A model generated the notes under the pieces. The model was not told the DNA's origin and did no database searches. It saw only the letters and a program-made list of their open reading frames with translations. A stretch of DNA of 64,000 nucleotides from Anaerolineae bacterium (lineage in GTDB: Bacteria; Chloroflexota; Anaerolineae; DUEN01), in contig JANXBS010000013.1 in the NCBI GenBank assembly GCA_025060615.1, positions 52,055 through 116,054 of the forward strand, given 5' to 3'. The translations under genes and the position numbers were made by a program. Below, one piece after another: positions 17,239 through 26,124 of this stretch (its first letter is position 1; each line of letters opens with the position of its first letter).

Positions 17239-17400
17239 CTATGACGGCGGGAACCAGGTTTGCAGCAGATCGTTGACAAACAGCCGCAGGTCATCGCCCA
17301 GGATCAGCAGGATGGCCAGGATGACGATGGCGATCAGGATCAGGATGACAGCGAATTCGATGAAGCTTTGGCCTTCCTCGCGCGTCCCATAGCGCCACAT
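17239..17400 (-). CDS. Flp/Fap-type small pilin-like protein
   Basis: Protein of 53 residues. A short charged N-terminus contains EEGQSFIEF, followed by a single hydrophobic helix (residues 17-34) and a hydrophilic tail ending TWFPPS. The Glu at +5 relative to a Gly and the following hydrophobic stretch resemble Flp pilins and TadE-like leaders cleaved by prepilin peptidase. GGAGGG lies ten bases upstream of the ATG. It sits 28 bases after the response regulator, probably in the same operon. No tad secretion genes are in the window. Confidence 0.68.
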   Translation of the reverse strand: MWRYGTREEGQSFIEFAVILILIAIVILAILLILGDDLRLFVNDLLQTWFPPS

Positions 17401-17428
17401 CGAATGGAGACCCTCCTCATTCTTGGAA

Positions 17429-18121
17429 TCAACTGGCGGTGTCCTGTAAACGAATCCATCCGCGCCGGAGGGCCAAAACGGCAGCCTGCGTGCGGTCGTT
17501 GACGGCCAACTTGCGCAGGATCGAGCTCATGTGGTTCTTCACCGTCTGCCGGCTGATGCCCAAAGCCCGTGCGATTTCTTTGTTGCTGGCCCCTTTGGTG
17601 ATGTACTGAAGGATCTCCATCTCCCGAGCGGTCAGAGGCATGAACATTTCGTCAGGTGAATCGCTGTAAATGGCCAATTCTTCGAACTGCTTGAGCAGCC
17701 AGTTAGCTACTTGAGAGGCCGGGATCACTGTATCTCCGATCACATAATTCCCTCTAGCTACCTCGCGGATAGCCCGGATCAGGGTGGCTGGTGATACATC
17801 TTTAGGGAAGTAAGCCGCTGCACCAGCGCGGATGGCATGGAAGAGCTGCTCTTCATCGTGATAGGCCGTGAGGACGATAATGGCTGTGTCATCTCCTTTC
17901 GATCGAATCTCTCGCGTAGCCTGAAGGCCGTTCATTCCCGGCAGATTGATATCCATCAGGATGACATCCGGTTGTAATTCGGCTGCTCGCTCCACGGCGA
18001 GTTTCCCATTGTTGACCTCTGCTACGATCTCGATGTCGTCCTCGCCTTCCAGCACTCGACGTAATCCCTGCCCGAATAGAGGATGATCTTCGGCGATCAT
18101 GATCGTGATTTTATCGGCCAT
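17429..18121 (-). CDS. NarL/LuxR-family response regulator
   Basis: Protein of 230 residues. The receiver domain has acidic residues in IAEDHPLFG (near 11-12) and the phosphoacceptor Asp57 in VILMDINLPG. The conserved Thr and Lys are in IIVLTAYHD and YFPKDVS. The LuxR-type helix-turn-helix is at about 155-220 (LTAREMEILQYITKGASNKEIA, HMSSILRKL). It should bind DNA as a dimer when phosphorylated. ATG at 18121 follows GGAGGGG. It lies 38 bases after the sensor kinase gene and 28 bases before the pilin gene. Confidence 0.94.
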   Translation of the reverse strand: MADKITIMIAEDHPLFGQGLRRVLEGEDDIEIVAEVNNGKLAVERAAELQPDVILMDINLPGMNGLQATREIRSKGDDTAIIVLTAYHDEEQLFHAIRAGAAAYFPKDVSPATLIRAIREVARGNYVIGDTVIPASQVANWLLKQFEELAIYSDSPDEMFMPLTAREMEILQYITKGASNKEIARALGISRQTVKNHMSSILRKLAVNDRTQAAVLALRRGWIRLQDTAS

Positions 18122-18159
18122 CTTTTCCCCTCCGCAAACCCTTTCCAAAGAACGCCTAG

Positions 18160-18996
18160 CTAGTCAACGGCAACCTTTGAAGCGCTAATCGTGAGCTTGA
18201 CCGTAGTACCATGGCCGGGCTTGCTTTGGATATCCAAATCCCCTCCAAACGCTCTGGCCCATTCTTGCATGTGGGTCAAACCCCGGCTCTGGGAAAGATG
18301 AGCAGGCTCAAAGCCTGTCCCTTCATCACGGACGATGAATTGCCATTGGCCATCTGGCTGCTGCTGCTCTATCATCAGATTAATGACTTTAGCCCCGCTG
18401 TGCTCGATTGCGTTGTGCAGTGCCTCCTGCATCACTCGGTAAATGCCGATTTCCACGGTAGGGGAGAAGCGTGGCATCTGCACCGGAAAGTGGGTTTGTA
18501 TGGCCACCTGGCTCCGTTTGGCAACTCGCTGAGCATATAGTTGAAGGCTGTTCAAGAGTCCCAGCTCTTTCATGCTTTGAGGAAGCTCAAGGCCAGCCAG
18601 GATCAGGCGAAGCTGTTCTAGACCATTACGCAGTTCCTGCTCTAGCGCCTGAAGCCCGCGACGGACCAGCTCAATATCTGAGTCAAGCAAGGTTACGCAA
18701 GCTGCCAATTCTACCGCCGCATTCGCCAGCAATTGTCCCACTCCTGCCCGGAGTTGTTCTCCTAGGCGAGAGCGCTCTTCTTCCCAACGCTGCAGCATGT
18801 GAAGCTGAACCTTACGAAGCTTCTGGTCGAATGCTTCTTGGGAGGTCGACGTTTGAACATCGAACAGCTCAAGCAGCTTACTTTGGAAAAAAGAGGCCTC
18901 TGCTGGGCTTTCGAGCTGCAGTCTCATCCAATGCGCTTGAACTCCGGCGATCAACAGGAGGCTTTCCTGAAACGTGGGCTCCTCGGGGAAGGACAT
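18160..18996 (-). CDS. NarX/DegS-type sensor kinase without the canonical phosphoacceptor histidine
   Basis: Protein of 278 residues, cytoplasmic, with no membrane segment and no recognisable sensor domain. A helical region ends in RSRLGEQLRAGVGQLL (76-90). In the HisKA_3 family this motif reads ERxRIARELHDGVGQ, so the phosphoacceptor His position is Arg83 and the next acidic residue is Ala84. The ATPase domain looks intact: N box ALHNAIEHSG, G1 DEGTGFE and G2 GHGTTVKL. It is paired with the adjacent regulator. Either it transfers phosphate through another residue, acts as a phosphatase or ATP sensor, or is regulated by another kinase. This is inference. Confidence 0.85.
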   Translation of the reverse strand: MSFPEEPTFQESLLLIAGVQAHWMRLQLESPAEASFFQSKLLELFDVQTSTSQEAFDQKLRKVQLHMLQRWEEERSRLGEQLRAGVGQLLANAAVELAACVTLLDSDIELVRRGLQALEQELRNGLEQLRLILAGLELPQSMKELGLLNSLQLYAQRVAKRSQVAIQTHFPVQMPRFSPTVEIGIYRVMQEALHNAIEHSGAKVINLMIEQQQPDGQWQFIVRDEGTGFEPAHLSQSRGLTHMQEWARAFGGDLDIQSKPGHGTTVKLTISASKVAVD

Positions 18997-19066
18997 TCGG
19001 TGCTCCTAAGTATATATCTGTCCGATCACATGCTTCCCCTGAACTAAATGCAAGTATACCACAAGT

Positions 19067-19864
19067 TCATCGGTGATGGACAACGAGATCGCTGTTCTTT
19101 GCCTCTGAACGCTTGACTTGAGTCCTATCAGCCGACGATACCGTTGGCCAACGCCAGACCCTCCCCCACGCCAAGCGAAAGACGGTAAACCCCGCCTTGA
19201 AGATCTCCTGGCGCGAGATCTTAGAGGCTCCCCGCCGGCGGTCCACGAAGACGATCGGCACCTCACCAATGGTGAGCCCCGCGAGCTGGCACCGGAAGAG
19301 CATCTCCACCAGGTACGAGTAGCCATCCGCTCTGATGGAGTCAAGGTCAATCGCTTCCAACGCCTGGCGACGGTAACAGCGGAAGCCGGCTGTACAGTCA
19401 TGCACTTGCAAGCCCAGCATCCGACGGGCGATCATATTCGCCCCCCAGCTCAATAGCCGCCGCTCCCAGCCCCACAGCTGTATTCCTCCCCCTGGCACAT
19501 ATCGGGAACCGATCACCAGATCGTACAGGGCTGTACGTTCTACCAAGGTGGGGACGTAGTGGGGATCGTGGGAGAAATCAGCATCCATGGTGATGATGCA
19601 GTCTACATCGAATTGGAGCGCACAACGAAAGCCCGCAGTATAGGCTGTGCCCAATCCCTGTTTGCTCGGCCGGTGGATCACAGCTACGCGTCCCGTCTCC
19701 AAGGCCAGACGGTCGGCGAGCTGCCCTGTGCCATCGGGGGAATTGTCATCTACGATGATCACTTGCACCTTTAACGGCAATGCCAGCAAGGCTCGCACTA
19801 GATCAGGCAAATTTTCCCGCTCATTGTATGTGGGCACAACCACGGCGACGGCAAGATTGGACAT
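19067..19864 (-). CDS. Polyprenol-phosphate mannose/glucose synthase-like glycosyltransferase (GT2)
   Basis: Protein of 265 residues, the soluble single-domain DPM1 length. Family 2 motifs are VVVPTYNERENLPDL at the start, IIVDDNSPDGTGQLA, the DxD block MDADFSHDP, IGSRYVPGG and VPIVFVDRRRGASKIS. It should move a sugar from a nucleotide donor (GDP-mannose is the usual case) to a polyprenyl phosphate at the membrane, for glycan or protein glycosylation. Specificity cannot be read from the sequence. A 12-bp palindrome and a possible -10 lie just upstream. Confidence 0.88.
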   Translation of the reverse strand: MSNLAVAVVVPTYNERENLPDLVRALLALPLKVQVIIVDDNSPDGTGQLADRLALETGRVAVIHRPSKQGLGTAYTAGFRCALQFDVDCIITMDADFSHDPHYVPTLVERTALYDLVIGSRYVPGGGIQLWGWERRLLSWGANMIARRMLGLQVHDCTAGFRCYRRQALEAIDLDSIRADGYSYLVEMLFRCQLAGLTIGEVPIVFVDRRRGASKISRQEIFKAGFTVFRLAWGRVWRWPTVSSADRTQVKRSEAKNSDLVVHHR

Positions 19865-19894
19865 CCTTCCCTTATCCGCAGAGGGTGTTGTGAA

Positions 19895-19906
19895 GAGGAT
19901 ATCCTC
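19895..19906. promoter_or_regulatory. 12-bp palindrome before the glycosyltransferase gene
   Basis: GAGGATATCCTC is a perfect palindrome. On the minus strand it immediately follows TAAAAT (19907-19912), a possible -10 box. That would be an operator position, but the -35 is not convincing. Confidence 0.35.
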
Positions 19907-19998
19907 ATTTTAGCACAACCTTCTGGCTTTCTCCTAAATGTCCTCTACACTTCGCGAAGGCTTGTAGCCTTTTCGTTAACATATCAAATGGAGCCCGG

Positions 19999-20028
19999 TT
20001 GGACACAACATAACATGTGTGCTATTGT
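19999..20028 (+). promoter_or_regulatory. Candidate promoter of the DUF4032-like gene
   Basis: TTGGAC (19999-20004), an 18-base spacer and TATTGT (20023-20028). The region is AT-rich compared with its surroundings. The transcript would start near 20035, about 38 bases before the ATG. Confidence 0.5.
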
Positions 20029-20072
20029 AAAGGCGTACAAAGTGGCATTGAAGAGTTGGAGGTGTTTCCAGG

Positions 20073-21185
20073 ATGTTTGAAGGCAGCTCAGAAGATAAGC
20101 TCTTTTCATCGTCCACCTATGCTGCCCGTGAACGGTTTGAGCAGGCTACGCGCCGGGCGATGATAGAGCAGTTGCTCGCCATGATCACTGGCCAGCGAGC
20201 AGATCTGTTGCCGTTTGATGAGGTCCGGCGAATTCTTAAGACGCATCAGCAGATTGAGACTTACCGCGTCCAGATGATCCCTTTAGACCGCATTGTAGGC
20301 AGCGTAGGGCGCTATCGCGATTTCACACGCACTTTCCTGCCGCGCGCCGGTACCAATCGCGAGCGGTGGGTACGGATCAATGCGGCCATGGATCGCATGG
20401 AATCACTGCCACCTATTGAGGTCTACAAGGTCGGTGATGTCTACTTCGTGAAGGACGGCAACCATCGCGTCTCCGTAGCCCGCGCCAATGGGCTTCGGGA
20501 GATCGAAGCTTATGTAACAGAGATCCCCCTCCCCGAAGGGGTGACCATTACGCCCGATATGGATCTAGACGATCTTATTCAACAGGTAGAATATCGGGAG
20601 TTTTTGGATCACACAGGGCTCGATCGCATCCGTCCCGGCGCCGATGTACGGCTGACCGAGCCGGGGCGCTACCCGGTGCTCAAAGAGCACATAGACGTCC
20701 ACCGCTACTACCTAGGGCTAGAGCGAAAGGCTCCTGTCCCATATGAAGAGGCCGTGGCTTCTTGGTATGACAACGTGTACATGCCTATCGTCGAAAAGAT
20801 TCGGGAGATGGACGTGCTCCGGGAGTTCCCAGGGCGGACGGAGGCGGACTTATACCTGTGGATCGCCGATCATCGGGAGGCGCTGCGAGAGCATTATGGT
20901 CTGCCAGCGCCGCCGCAGCCCGAGATCGCTGTCGCCACGTTCATGGAAACTCACAGCGATCTGCCCGTGCAGAAAGTGGTGAAGACCTTGCGCCGGACTA
21001 TCTCTATGGTTTTAGGCGGCACCTCCGATCGCTTACTGCGTGAGGAGATCGCCGAGTTTCCTACCGAGGAGGGCGCAGCCAGCGCCGTGGATAGCGTTGA
21101 CCATGTTGATCATGATGAAAACGGCGAACCACCAGCCGTCGTGCAATTGCCGACAGAATGGGGATGGACTGAAGTAGTCGAGTGA
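20073..21185 (+). CDS. DUF4032-like protein with ParB/sulfiredoxin-fold domain
   Basis: Protein of 370 residues. An N-terminal helical segment is followed at about 65-150 by IPLDRIVGSVGR and RW...LPPIEVYKVGDVYFVKDGNHRVSVA, the ParB-N/sulfiredoxin-like fold signature with its DGNHR loop. Further blocks (WYDNVYMPIV, FPGRTEADLYLWIADHREAL) match DUF4032-type proteins. It lacks the helix-turn-helix and dimerisation parts of a true ParB, so it is not an obvious partner of the parS-like site at 4526. Function unknown. GGAGG lies ten bases before the ATG. Confidence 0.7.
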   Translation: MFEGSSEDKLFSSSTYAARERFEQATRRAMIEQLLAMITGQRADLLPFDEVRRILKTHQQIETYRVQMIPLDRIVGSVGRYRDFTRTFLPRAGTNRERWVRINAAMDRMESLPPIEVYKVGDVYFVKDGNHRVSVARANGLREIEAYVTEIPLPEGVTITPDMDLDDLIQQVEYREFLDHTGLDRIRPGADVRLTEPGRYPVLKEHIDVHRYYLGLERKAPVPYEEAVASWYDNVYMPIVEKIREMDVLREFPGRTEADLYLWIADHREALREHYGLPAPPQPEIAVATFMETHSDLPVQKVVKTLRRTISMVLGGTSDRLLREEIAEFPTEEGAASAVDSVDHVDHDENGEPPAVVQLPTEWGWTEVVE

Positions 21186-21252
21186 CAAAAAGCCAATTAC
21201 AGAATCCAAAAAGCTAGCGTCATGATATTCCGATCAAAAGTGTGAGGGCAAA

Positions 21253-22917
21253 ATGCTAGAGGACACCGCCTTACTCGCACGCATCCACGTTTTGGATCCG
21301 GCCGTTGCTGAGCGCATTGCGGCTGGTGAGGTCATCGAGCGCCCATCTTCTGTGGTCAAAGAGCTGATCGAAAACTCGTTGGACGCTGGTGCAAAGGCCA
21401 TCTCGGTGGAAATCCGCCAAGGCGGATTGGAGCTAATTCGCGTGGCGGATGACGGTTCAGGGATTCTGCGCGAGGATCTGCCGCTGGCTTTTCAACGGTT
21501 CACTACCTCTAAGATCGCCTCTGTTGAAGACTTGTCCCGGATACGCACTTTGGGATTCCGAGGAGAAGCACTAGCCGCCATCGCCGCCATGAGCCACGTG
21601 GAAGTGTTGACCCGCTCTCGTGGCGAGGTGGAAGGCACGCATATGCTCATTCAGGGCGACCAGTGTTTCTATACCCCCGCCCCCTCACCGGTTGGCTGCA
21701 GCGTTACGGTGACGAACCTGTTCTACAATGCGCCTGCGCGGCGAAAATTCCTGAAATCGCCGTTGCGCGAGGCTGAGCTGTGTCGAAACGTGGTCATCCG
21801 TTATGCGCTGGCCTTCCCGCATGTGGCATTCCGCCTGCGCGTGGACGGACGAGAAACACTGGCGATACCTGCGGGCACGTTGCTAGAGCGGATAGCTGCG
21901 TGTCTGGGACGGGACATCGCTAAAGAGATGGTCCCTCTGGAGTGGGAAGCCGCGGATCTCAAGGTCTATGGCTATGTTTGCCGCCCGACCATCGGACGAT
22001 CCCATCGGCAGGCCCAGTACTTCTTTGCCAATCGCCGCCCGATCCGCTCTGGGCTGCTCGCCGTCGCGCTGGAGCGTCCCTACGAGGGGCGGTTGCCGTT
22101 TGGCCGCCATCCTATTGCGACAGTGTTTATCGAGATGGACCCTGCCTACGTGGACGTTAACGTCCACCCCAGCAAAGCCGAGGTCCGCTTCCTGCATGAG
22201 CGTTCCGCGTATTGGGCCGTGGCCCAAGCGGTCGAACGCGCGCTGAGCCCGTTCTCCAGAGCGGAGACCTCCGGCAGCATGGCTTGGCCGTTCGCAGAGC
22301 ACGAGCTGGCTACTTCCTACGTGGACCTGCGCGAGATGAGATCCGGTTATCATATCGGCTCGCCCCTGCGCGCAGTGGGCCAGTTGCATAACAGCTACAT
22401 CCTAGCCCAATCTCCCGAAGGCCTAGTGGTCATTGACCCTCACGCCGCTCATGAGGCCATCCTATTTGAGCGGCTGTGGCGCGGCGAGGAAAGCCAGGAG
22501 GTAAGCCCGCCGTTCTTGCTGCCTCTCACGGCTCAAGAAGCGGAAATCCTATCCGGGCATCTAGACATGCTGGCTACGCTGGGGATTCAGGTCGAGCCGT
22601 TCGGGAAAGAGGGCTTCGTCGCGCGCGCCCTGCCGCCCTCACTGGCAAGGGTGCCCCTGGCGGACCTGTTCACAGCCCTCGTAGAAGAGCTAGCCGCTCA
22701 GGAACATGCTGATCCAGATGCCCTGCGGGAGGCGTTGGCCATGCGGGCTGCTTGTGCCGGCGCCATTAAGGCTGGCGATATCCTCTCGCTGGATCAGATC
22801 CAGAAGTTGGTGGATGAAATGGTCGCCCATTGGTCGCCGGCCGTGTGCCCACATGGCCGGCCCGCGTTTATCACGTTGAGCTTGGAGGAGCTAGATCGGC
22901 GTTTTCTGCGGCGCTAG
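21253..22917 (+). CDS. mutL: DNA mismatch repair endonuclease MutL
   Basis: Protein of 554 residues. The GHKL ATPase motifs are clear: IAAGEVIERPSSVVKELIENSLDAGA, ADDGSGI, FTTSKI and TLGFRGEAL. The C-terminal domain carries DPHAAHEAILFE (near residue 396, matching the DQHAx2Ex4E endonuclease motif with Gln replaced by Pro), an ACAGAIKAGD block and CPHGRP near the end. The protein should therefore nick DNA, as in bacteria without MutH. It acts with MutS, which is not in the window. It stands alone downstream of the DUF4032-like gene. Confidence 0.95.
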   Translation: MLEDTALLARIHVLDPAVAERIAAGEVIERPSSVVKELIENSLDAGAKAISVEIRQGGLELIRVADDGSGILREDLPLAFQRFTTSKIASVEDLSRIRTLGFRGEALAAIAAMSHVEVLTRSRGEVEGTHMLIQGDQCFYTPAPSPVGCSVTVTNLFYNAPARRKFLKSPLREAELCRNVVIRYALAFPHVAFRLRVDGRETLAIPAGTLLERIAACLGRDIAKEMVPLEWEAADLKVYGYVCRPTIGRSHRQAQYFFANRRPIRSGLLAVALERPYEGRLPFGRHPIATVFIEMDPAYVDVNVHPSKAEVRFLHERSAYWAVAQAVERALSPFSRAETSGSMAWPFAEHELATSYVDLREMRSGYHIGSPLRAVGQLHNSYILAQSPEGLVVIDPHAAHEAILFERLWRGEESQEVSPPFLLPLTAQEAEILSGHLDMLATLGIQVEPFGKEGFVARALPPSLARVPLADLFTALVEELAAQEHADPDALREALAMRAACAGAIKAGDILSLDQIQKLVDEMVAHWSPAVCPHGRPAFITLSLEELDRRFLRR

Positions 22918-22978
22918 GGCGTTCGCTCAATCAAGCGACGAGGGCATAAAGTCAGGAAGTCGTTCCCTTGTCGTATCG

Positions 22979-24535
22979 CTACCACTGCTCGCTGATAGCC
23001 TTGGCTTGCATAAAGAGCATCAGGTAATCATGTCCGCCTGCTTTGGAATCGGTGCCGCTCATGTTAAAGCCTCCGAACGGCTCCACGCCGACCATCGCGC
23101 CCGTGCATTTGCGGTTGAAGTACAGATTGCCCACATGGAACTCGTGGCGAGCGCGCTCTAGCCGTAGGCGATCGCGGCTGTATAGCGCGCCTGTGAGCCC
23201 ATACTCAGTGCCGTTGGCGATATCTAGCGCGTCCTCGAAGTCACGGGCCCGGATCACCGAAAGGACGGGGCCGAAGATCTCCTCCTGTGCGATGCGCGCG
23301 CGACGGTCTACCTCCGCGAAGATGGTTGGTGCAATGAAATATCCACCATCGGGCGTATCTATAGCGTGCCCGCCCAGCACCAGCCGCCCCTCTTCGTGAC
23401 CGATTTCGATGTAGTCTAGGATCTTGCGAAAGGCCGCTTGATCAATCACTGGCCCCATCCAACTGGATGGCAGCTCTGGCGGCCCTACCGTGATCTGCCG
23501 TGCGCGTGCCACGATCCGTTCAAGCGCCGCGTCGTAGATGTCGTCCACCAGGATCGCCCGTGAACCGGCCGAGCACTTCTGCCCCTGATAGCCAAACGCC
23601 GATACAACGATCCCCTCGGCAGCCGCGTCGAGGTCGGCGGTCTCATCTACGACCACGGCATCCTTGCCACCCATCTCCAGGATGGTGCGCTTGATCCAAA
23701 GCTGTCCCGGCTGATGACGGGCGGCCAGCTCATGGATGCGCAGCCCTACCTCTTTCGAGCCGGTGAAGGCGATAAAGCGTACCTTGGGGTGGGTTACTAG
23801 GGCATCGCCTATCGTGCCACCCGATCCCGGCAGGAAATTGAGCACGCCCGGCGGCAGCATCAGCTCCTCATTGAACAACTCCACGATTTTGTAAGCCACC
23901 GTCGGCGCGTTGCTGGCCGGCTTCAACACCACTGTGTTGCCGGCCACCAGGGCCGCCGAGGTCAGGCCGGTGAGGATCGCGTTGGGGAAATTCCAGGGCG
24001 GGATCACCGCGCCGACCCCCAGCGGGATATAACGAAGCTCGGCTTCTCGGCCAGGGTATGCCACCACCGGCTGTGAGCCACCTAAACGCATCATTTCCCG
24101 TGCATAAAATTCGAGAAAGTCGATCGCCTCAGCCGTGTCGGCATCGGCTTCCGCCCAGGACTTGCCGACCTCATAGACGATCCAAGCGCTGAACTCATGT
24201 TTGCGCCGGCGCATGATAGCCGCCGCCTTCAGCAGATAGCGGGCCCGTACCTCAGGCGGAACTCTCTTCCAAGTCTCGAAGGCCTGTGCTGCAACCTCTA
24301 CGGCGCGGTTGACTAACTCGACGTTGGCCTTGGCGAAACGTCCCACCACTTGGGACGGGTTAGCGGGGTTGATAGAGTCGAACGTCTCAGCCGTCTGAAT
24401 ACGCTCCCCGCCGATGATGATCGGGTACATACGTCCCAGCTCGGAACGCACTTGGTCCAGCGCGGCCTGAAACGCGCGCATATGCTCCGGCTGCGAGAAG
24501 TCCGTTAACGGTTCATTGCGAAACGGGGTCAACAT
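22979..24535 (-). CDS. pruA: L-glutamate gamma-semialdehyde (P5C) dehydrogenase
   Basis: Protein of 518 residues, the length of monofunctional RocA/PruA enzymes. It oxidises glutamate semialdehyde, in equilibrium with pyrroline-5-carboxylate, to glutamate with NAD, the last step of proline breakdown. Seen are the FPNAILTGLTSAALVAGNTVVLKPAS nucleotide region (in parts), TGSKEVG, catalytic Glu in LEMGGKDA, catalytic Cys in GQKCSAGSRA and EEIFGPVLSV. ATG at 24535 has AAGGAGG eight bases upstream. No proline dehydrogenase gene is nearby. Divergent from the aconitase-X gene. Confidence 0.94.
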   Translation of the reverse strand: MLTPFRNEPLTDFSQPEHMRAFQAALDQVRSELGRMYPIIIGGERIQTAETFDSINPANPSQVVGRFAKANVELVNRAVEVAAQAFETWKRVPPEVRARYLLKAAAIMRRRKHEFSAWIVYEVGKSWAEADADTAEAIDFLEFYAREMMRLGGSQPVVAYPGREAELRYIPLGVGAVIPPWNFPNAILTGLTSAALVAGNTVVLKPASNAPTVAYKIVELFNEELMLPPGVLNFLPGSGGTIGDALVTHPKVRFIAFTGSKEVGLRIHELAARHQPGQLWIKRTILEMGGKDAVVVDETADLDAAAEGIVVSAFGYQGQKCSAGSRAILVDDIYDAALERIVARARQITVGPPELPSSWMGPVIDQAAFRKILDYIEIGHEEGRLVLGGHAIDTPDGGYFIAPTIFAEVDRRARIAQEEIFGPVLSVIRARDFEDALDIANGTEYGLTGALYSRDRLRLERARHEFHVGNLYFNRKCTGAMVGVEPFGGFNMSGTDSKAGGHDYLMLFMQAKAISEQW

Positions 24536-24631
24536 GCTGATCGCCTCCTTGGGGGATGTAGGGATTTGAACCAAAGATATGATACCTGCTCAGGCGAGAC
24601 GGGTCAACAGCTCAGAGCTCGAGAGCCATCC

Positions 24632-24660
24632 TTTACAAGGCCGGGGCCTTATGCTAGAAT
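24632..24660 (+). promoter_or_regulatory. Promoter of the aconitase-X gene
   Basis: TTTACA (24632-24637), a 17-base spacer and TAGAAT (24655-24660). The transcript starts near 24667, which supports the ATG at 24684 rather than in-frame upstream starts. Confidence 0.6.
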
Positions 24661-24683
24661 CGTCCCGCGTTGGAACGGCTGAG

Positions 24684-25970
24684 ATGGCTAAGTTGGATCA
24701 AGCTTTGCGTCTGACAAACGAAGAACAAGCGATGCTGGATGGCGCCGAAGGGCCCGGCGTGCAGCGCGCCATGGAGATCGTGGTCACGCTGGGGCGCATC
24801 TACGGCGCGCCCGACCTGGTGCCGATCACCCATGCTCAAATCGCTGGAGTTAGCTACAAAAACCTGGGCGAGGCCGGCGTCGCCTTTCTCTGCCGGTGGG
24901 CCGACGAGGGCGCACGCGTTCGAGTGCCTACCATGCTCAACCCGATGGGCATGGAAGCCGATCGGTGGCAGGAGATGGGGATCAGCCCTGATTTCGCCCG
25001 CCCACAGCTCGCCCTCGTAGACGCCTTCGTCCGAATGGGTGCCCAGCCCACGCTGAGTTGCACCCCTTACTTGCTTCCGCAAGTCTCCATCCGCCGTGGT
25101 GATCACCTGGCCTGGGCGGAATCATCCGCTGTGGCCTTTGCGAATTCGGTGCTGGGCGCGTACACCAATCGCGAGGGGGGGCCATCGGCGTTAGCCGCGG
25201 CGATCGCGGGGCGTACCGCTCGCTACGGTTATCATCTGGATGAGAACCGCCGCGCCCACTACGTCGTCGAGGTGCGTTGCCCTATGCATGACGTGGCCGA
25301 TTTCGGCGCGCTGGGGTACCTGGTTGGCAAGCAGGTGGGTAACGGCGTTCCCTATTTTGCCGATCTGGCCCAGTGGCTGCCGCCGCTACTGGATGACGCT
25401 ACAGTTGCAGGGCCGGCCAGCGATCGCCTGAAGACGTTGGGCGCAGCGCTGGCTGCCTATGGCGCCGTAGCCCTCTATCACATCGCCGGCTACACGCCAG
25501 AAGCCCGTGATCTAGGTGAACGGCTCATCCGGCCAGACGCGCGACGGCTGGTGGTGGATAGCCTGGCAGAAGCCTATCGCGTTATGGACGCCGATCCTGA
25601 GCTGCAGCGGGTGGACTTAGTCACTATCGGCTGCCCACATGCCTCCCTGAGCGAGATTGAGCAGGTAGCGCGGATGGTGCGCGGTCGCCGGCTGGCCACG
25701 CGCTTGTGGGTGACCACTGCGCGCGCGATCCGAGAGCAAGCTGCCGAGCTCGGCTGGGTCCAGGCGATCACTGAAGCAGGAGGTGAAGTGGTGGCCGATA
25801 CCTGTGCGGTGGTAGCACCGATGCGTATGATCGGCATCCGCTCTATGGCGACCAATGCCGGCAAGATGGCCTGCTATGCCCCCGCTCACTCAGGCGTGCG
25901 TATGCGCTTCGGCTCACTGGAGCAATGTATCGAAGCGGCGCTGACGGGGAAGTGGCCCCAAGAAAAGTAA
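24684..25970 (+). CDS. Aconitase X catalytic (large) subunit-like protein
   Basis: Protein of 428 residues. Blocks such as VPITHAQIAGVSYKNLGEAG, TMLNPMGME, SCTPYLLP, WAESSAVAFANSVLGAYTNREGGP and DLVTIGCPHASLSEIEQ match the aconitase-X (DUF521) catalytic domain. Family members are mevalonate-5-phosphate dehydratase in archaea and cis-3-hydroxy-L-proline dehydratase in bacteria. Bacterial enzymes are either fused to or paired with a small swivelling subunit of about 130 residues. Neither arrangement is seen here. Divergence from pruA suggests a hydroxyproline or proline-type substrate, but this is inference. Confidence 0.85.
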   Translation: MAKLDQALRLTNEEQAMLDGAEGPGVQRAMEIVVTLGRIYGAPDLVPITHAQIAGVSYKNLGEAGVAFLCRWADEGARVRVPTMLNPMGMEADRWQEMGISPDFARPQLALVDAFVRMGAQPTLSCTPYLLPQVSIRRGDHLAWAESSAVAFANSVLGAYTNREGGPSALAAAIAGRTARYGYHLDENRRAHYVVEVRCPMHDVADFGALGYLVGKQVGNGVPYFADLAQWLPPLLDDATVAGPASDRLKTLGAALAAYGAVALYHIAGYTPEARDLGERLIRPDARRLVVDSLAEAYRVMDADPELQRVDLVTIGCPHASLSEIEQVARMVRGRRLATRLWVTTARAIREQAAELGWVQAITEAGGEVVADTCAVVAPMRMIGIRSMATNAGKMACYAPAHSGVRMRFGSLEQCIEAALTGKWPQEK

Positions 25971-26124
25971 TGCCCTTTGTGACAGGCATCGCGACTTTTG
26001 CGCCGGTTGTGGGTTTTACGGTACAAGCTGTGTGCTGGAGAGAACGGAGGGGAATCGTACCAACTTCCGCATCTCCGCGCTTAAAATCCATCTGGTCACA
26101 TGAAAGCACGAGGAGGCGGACCCG

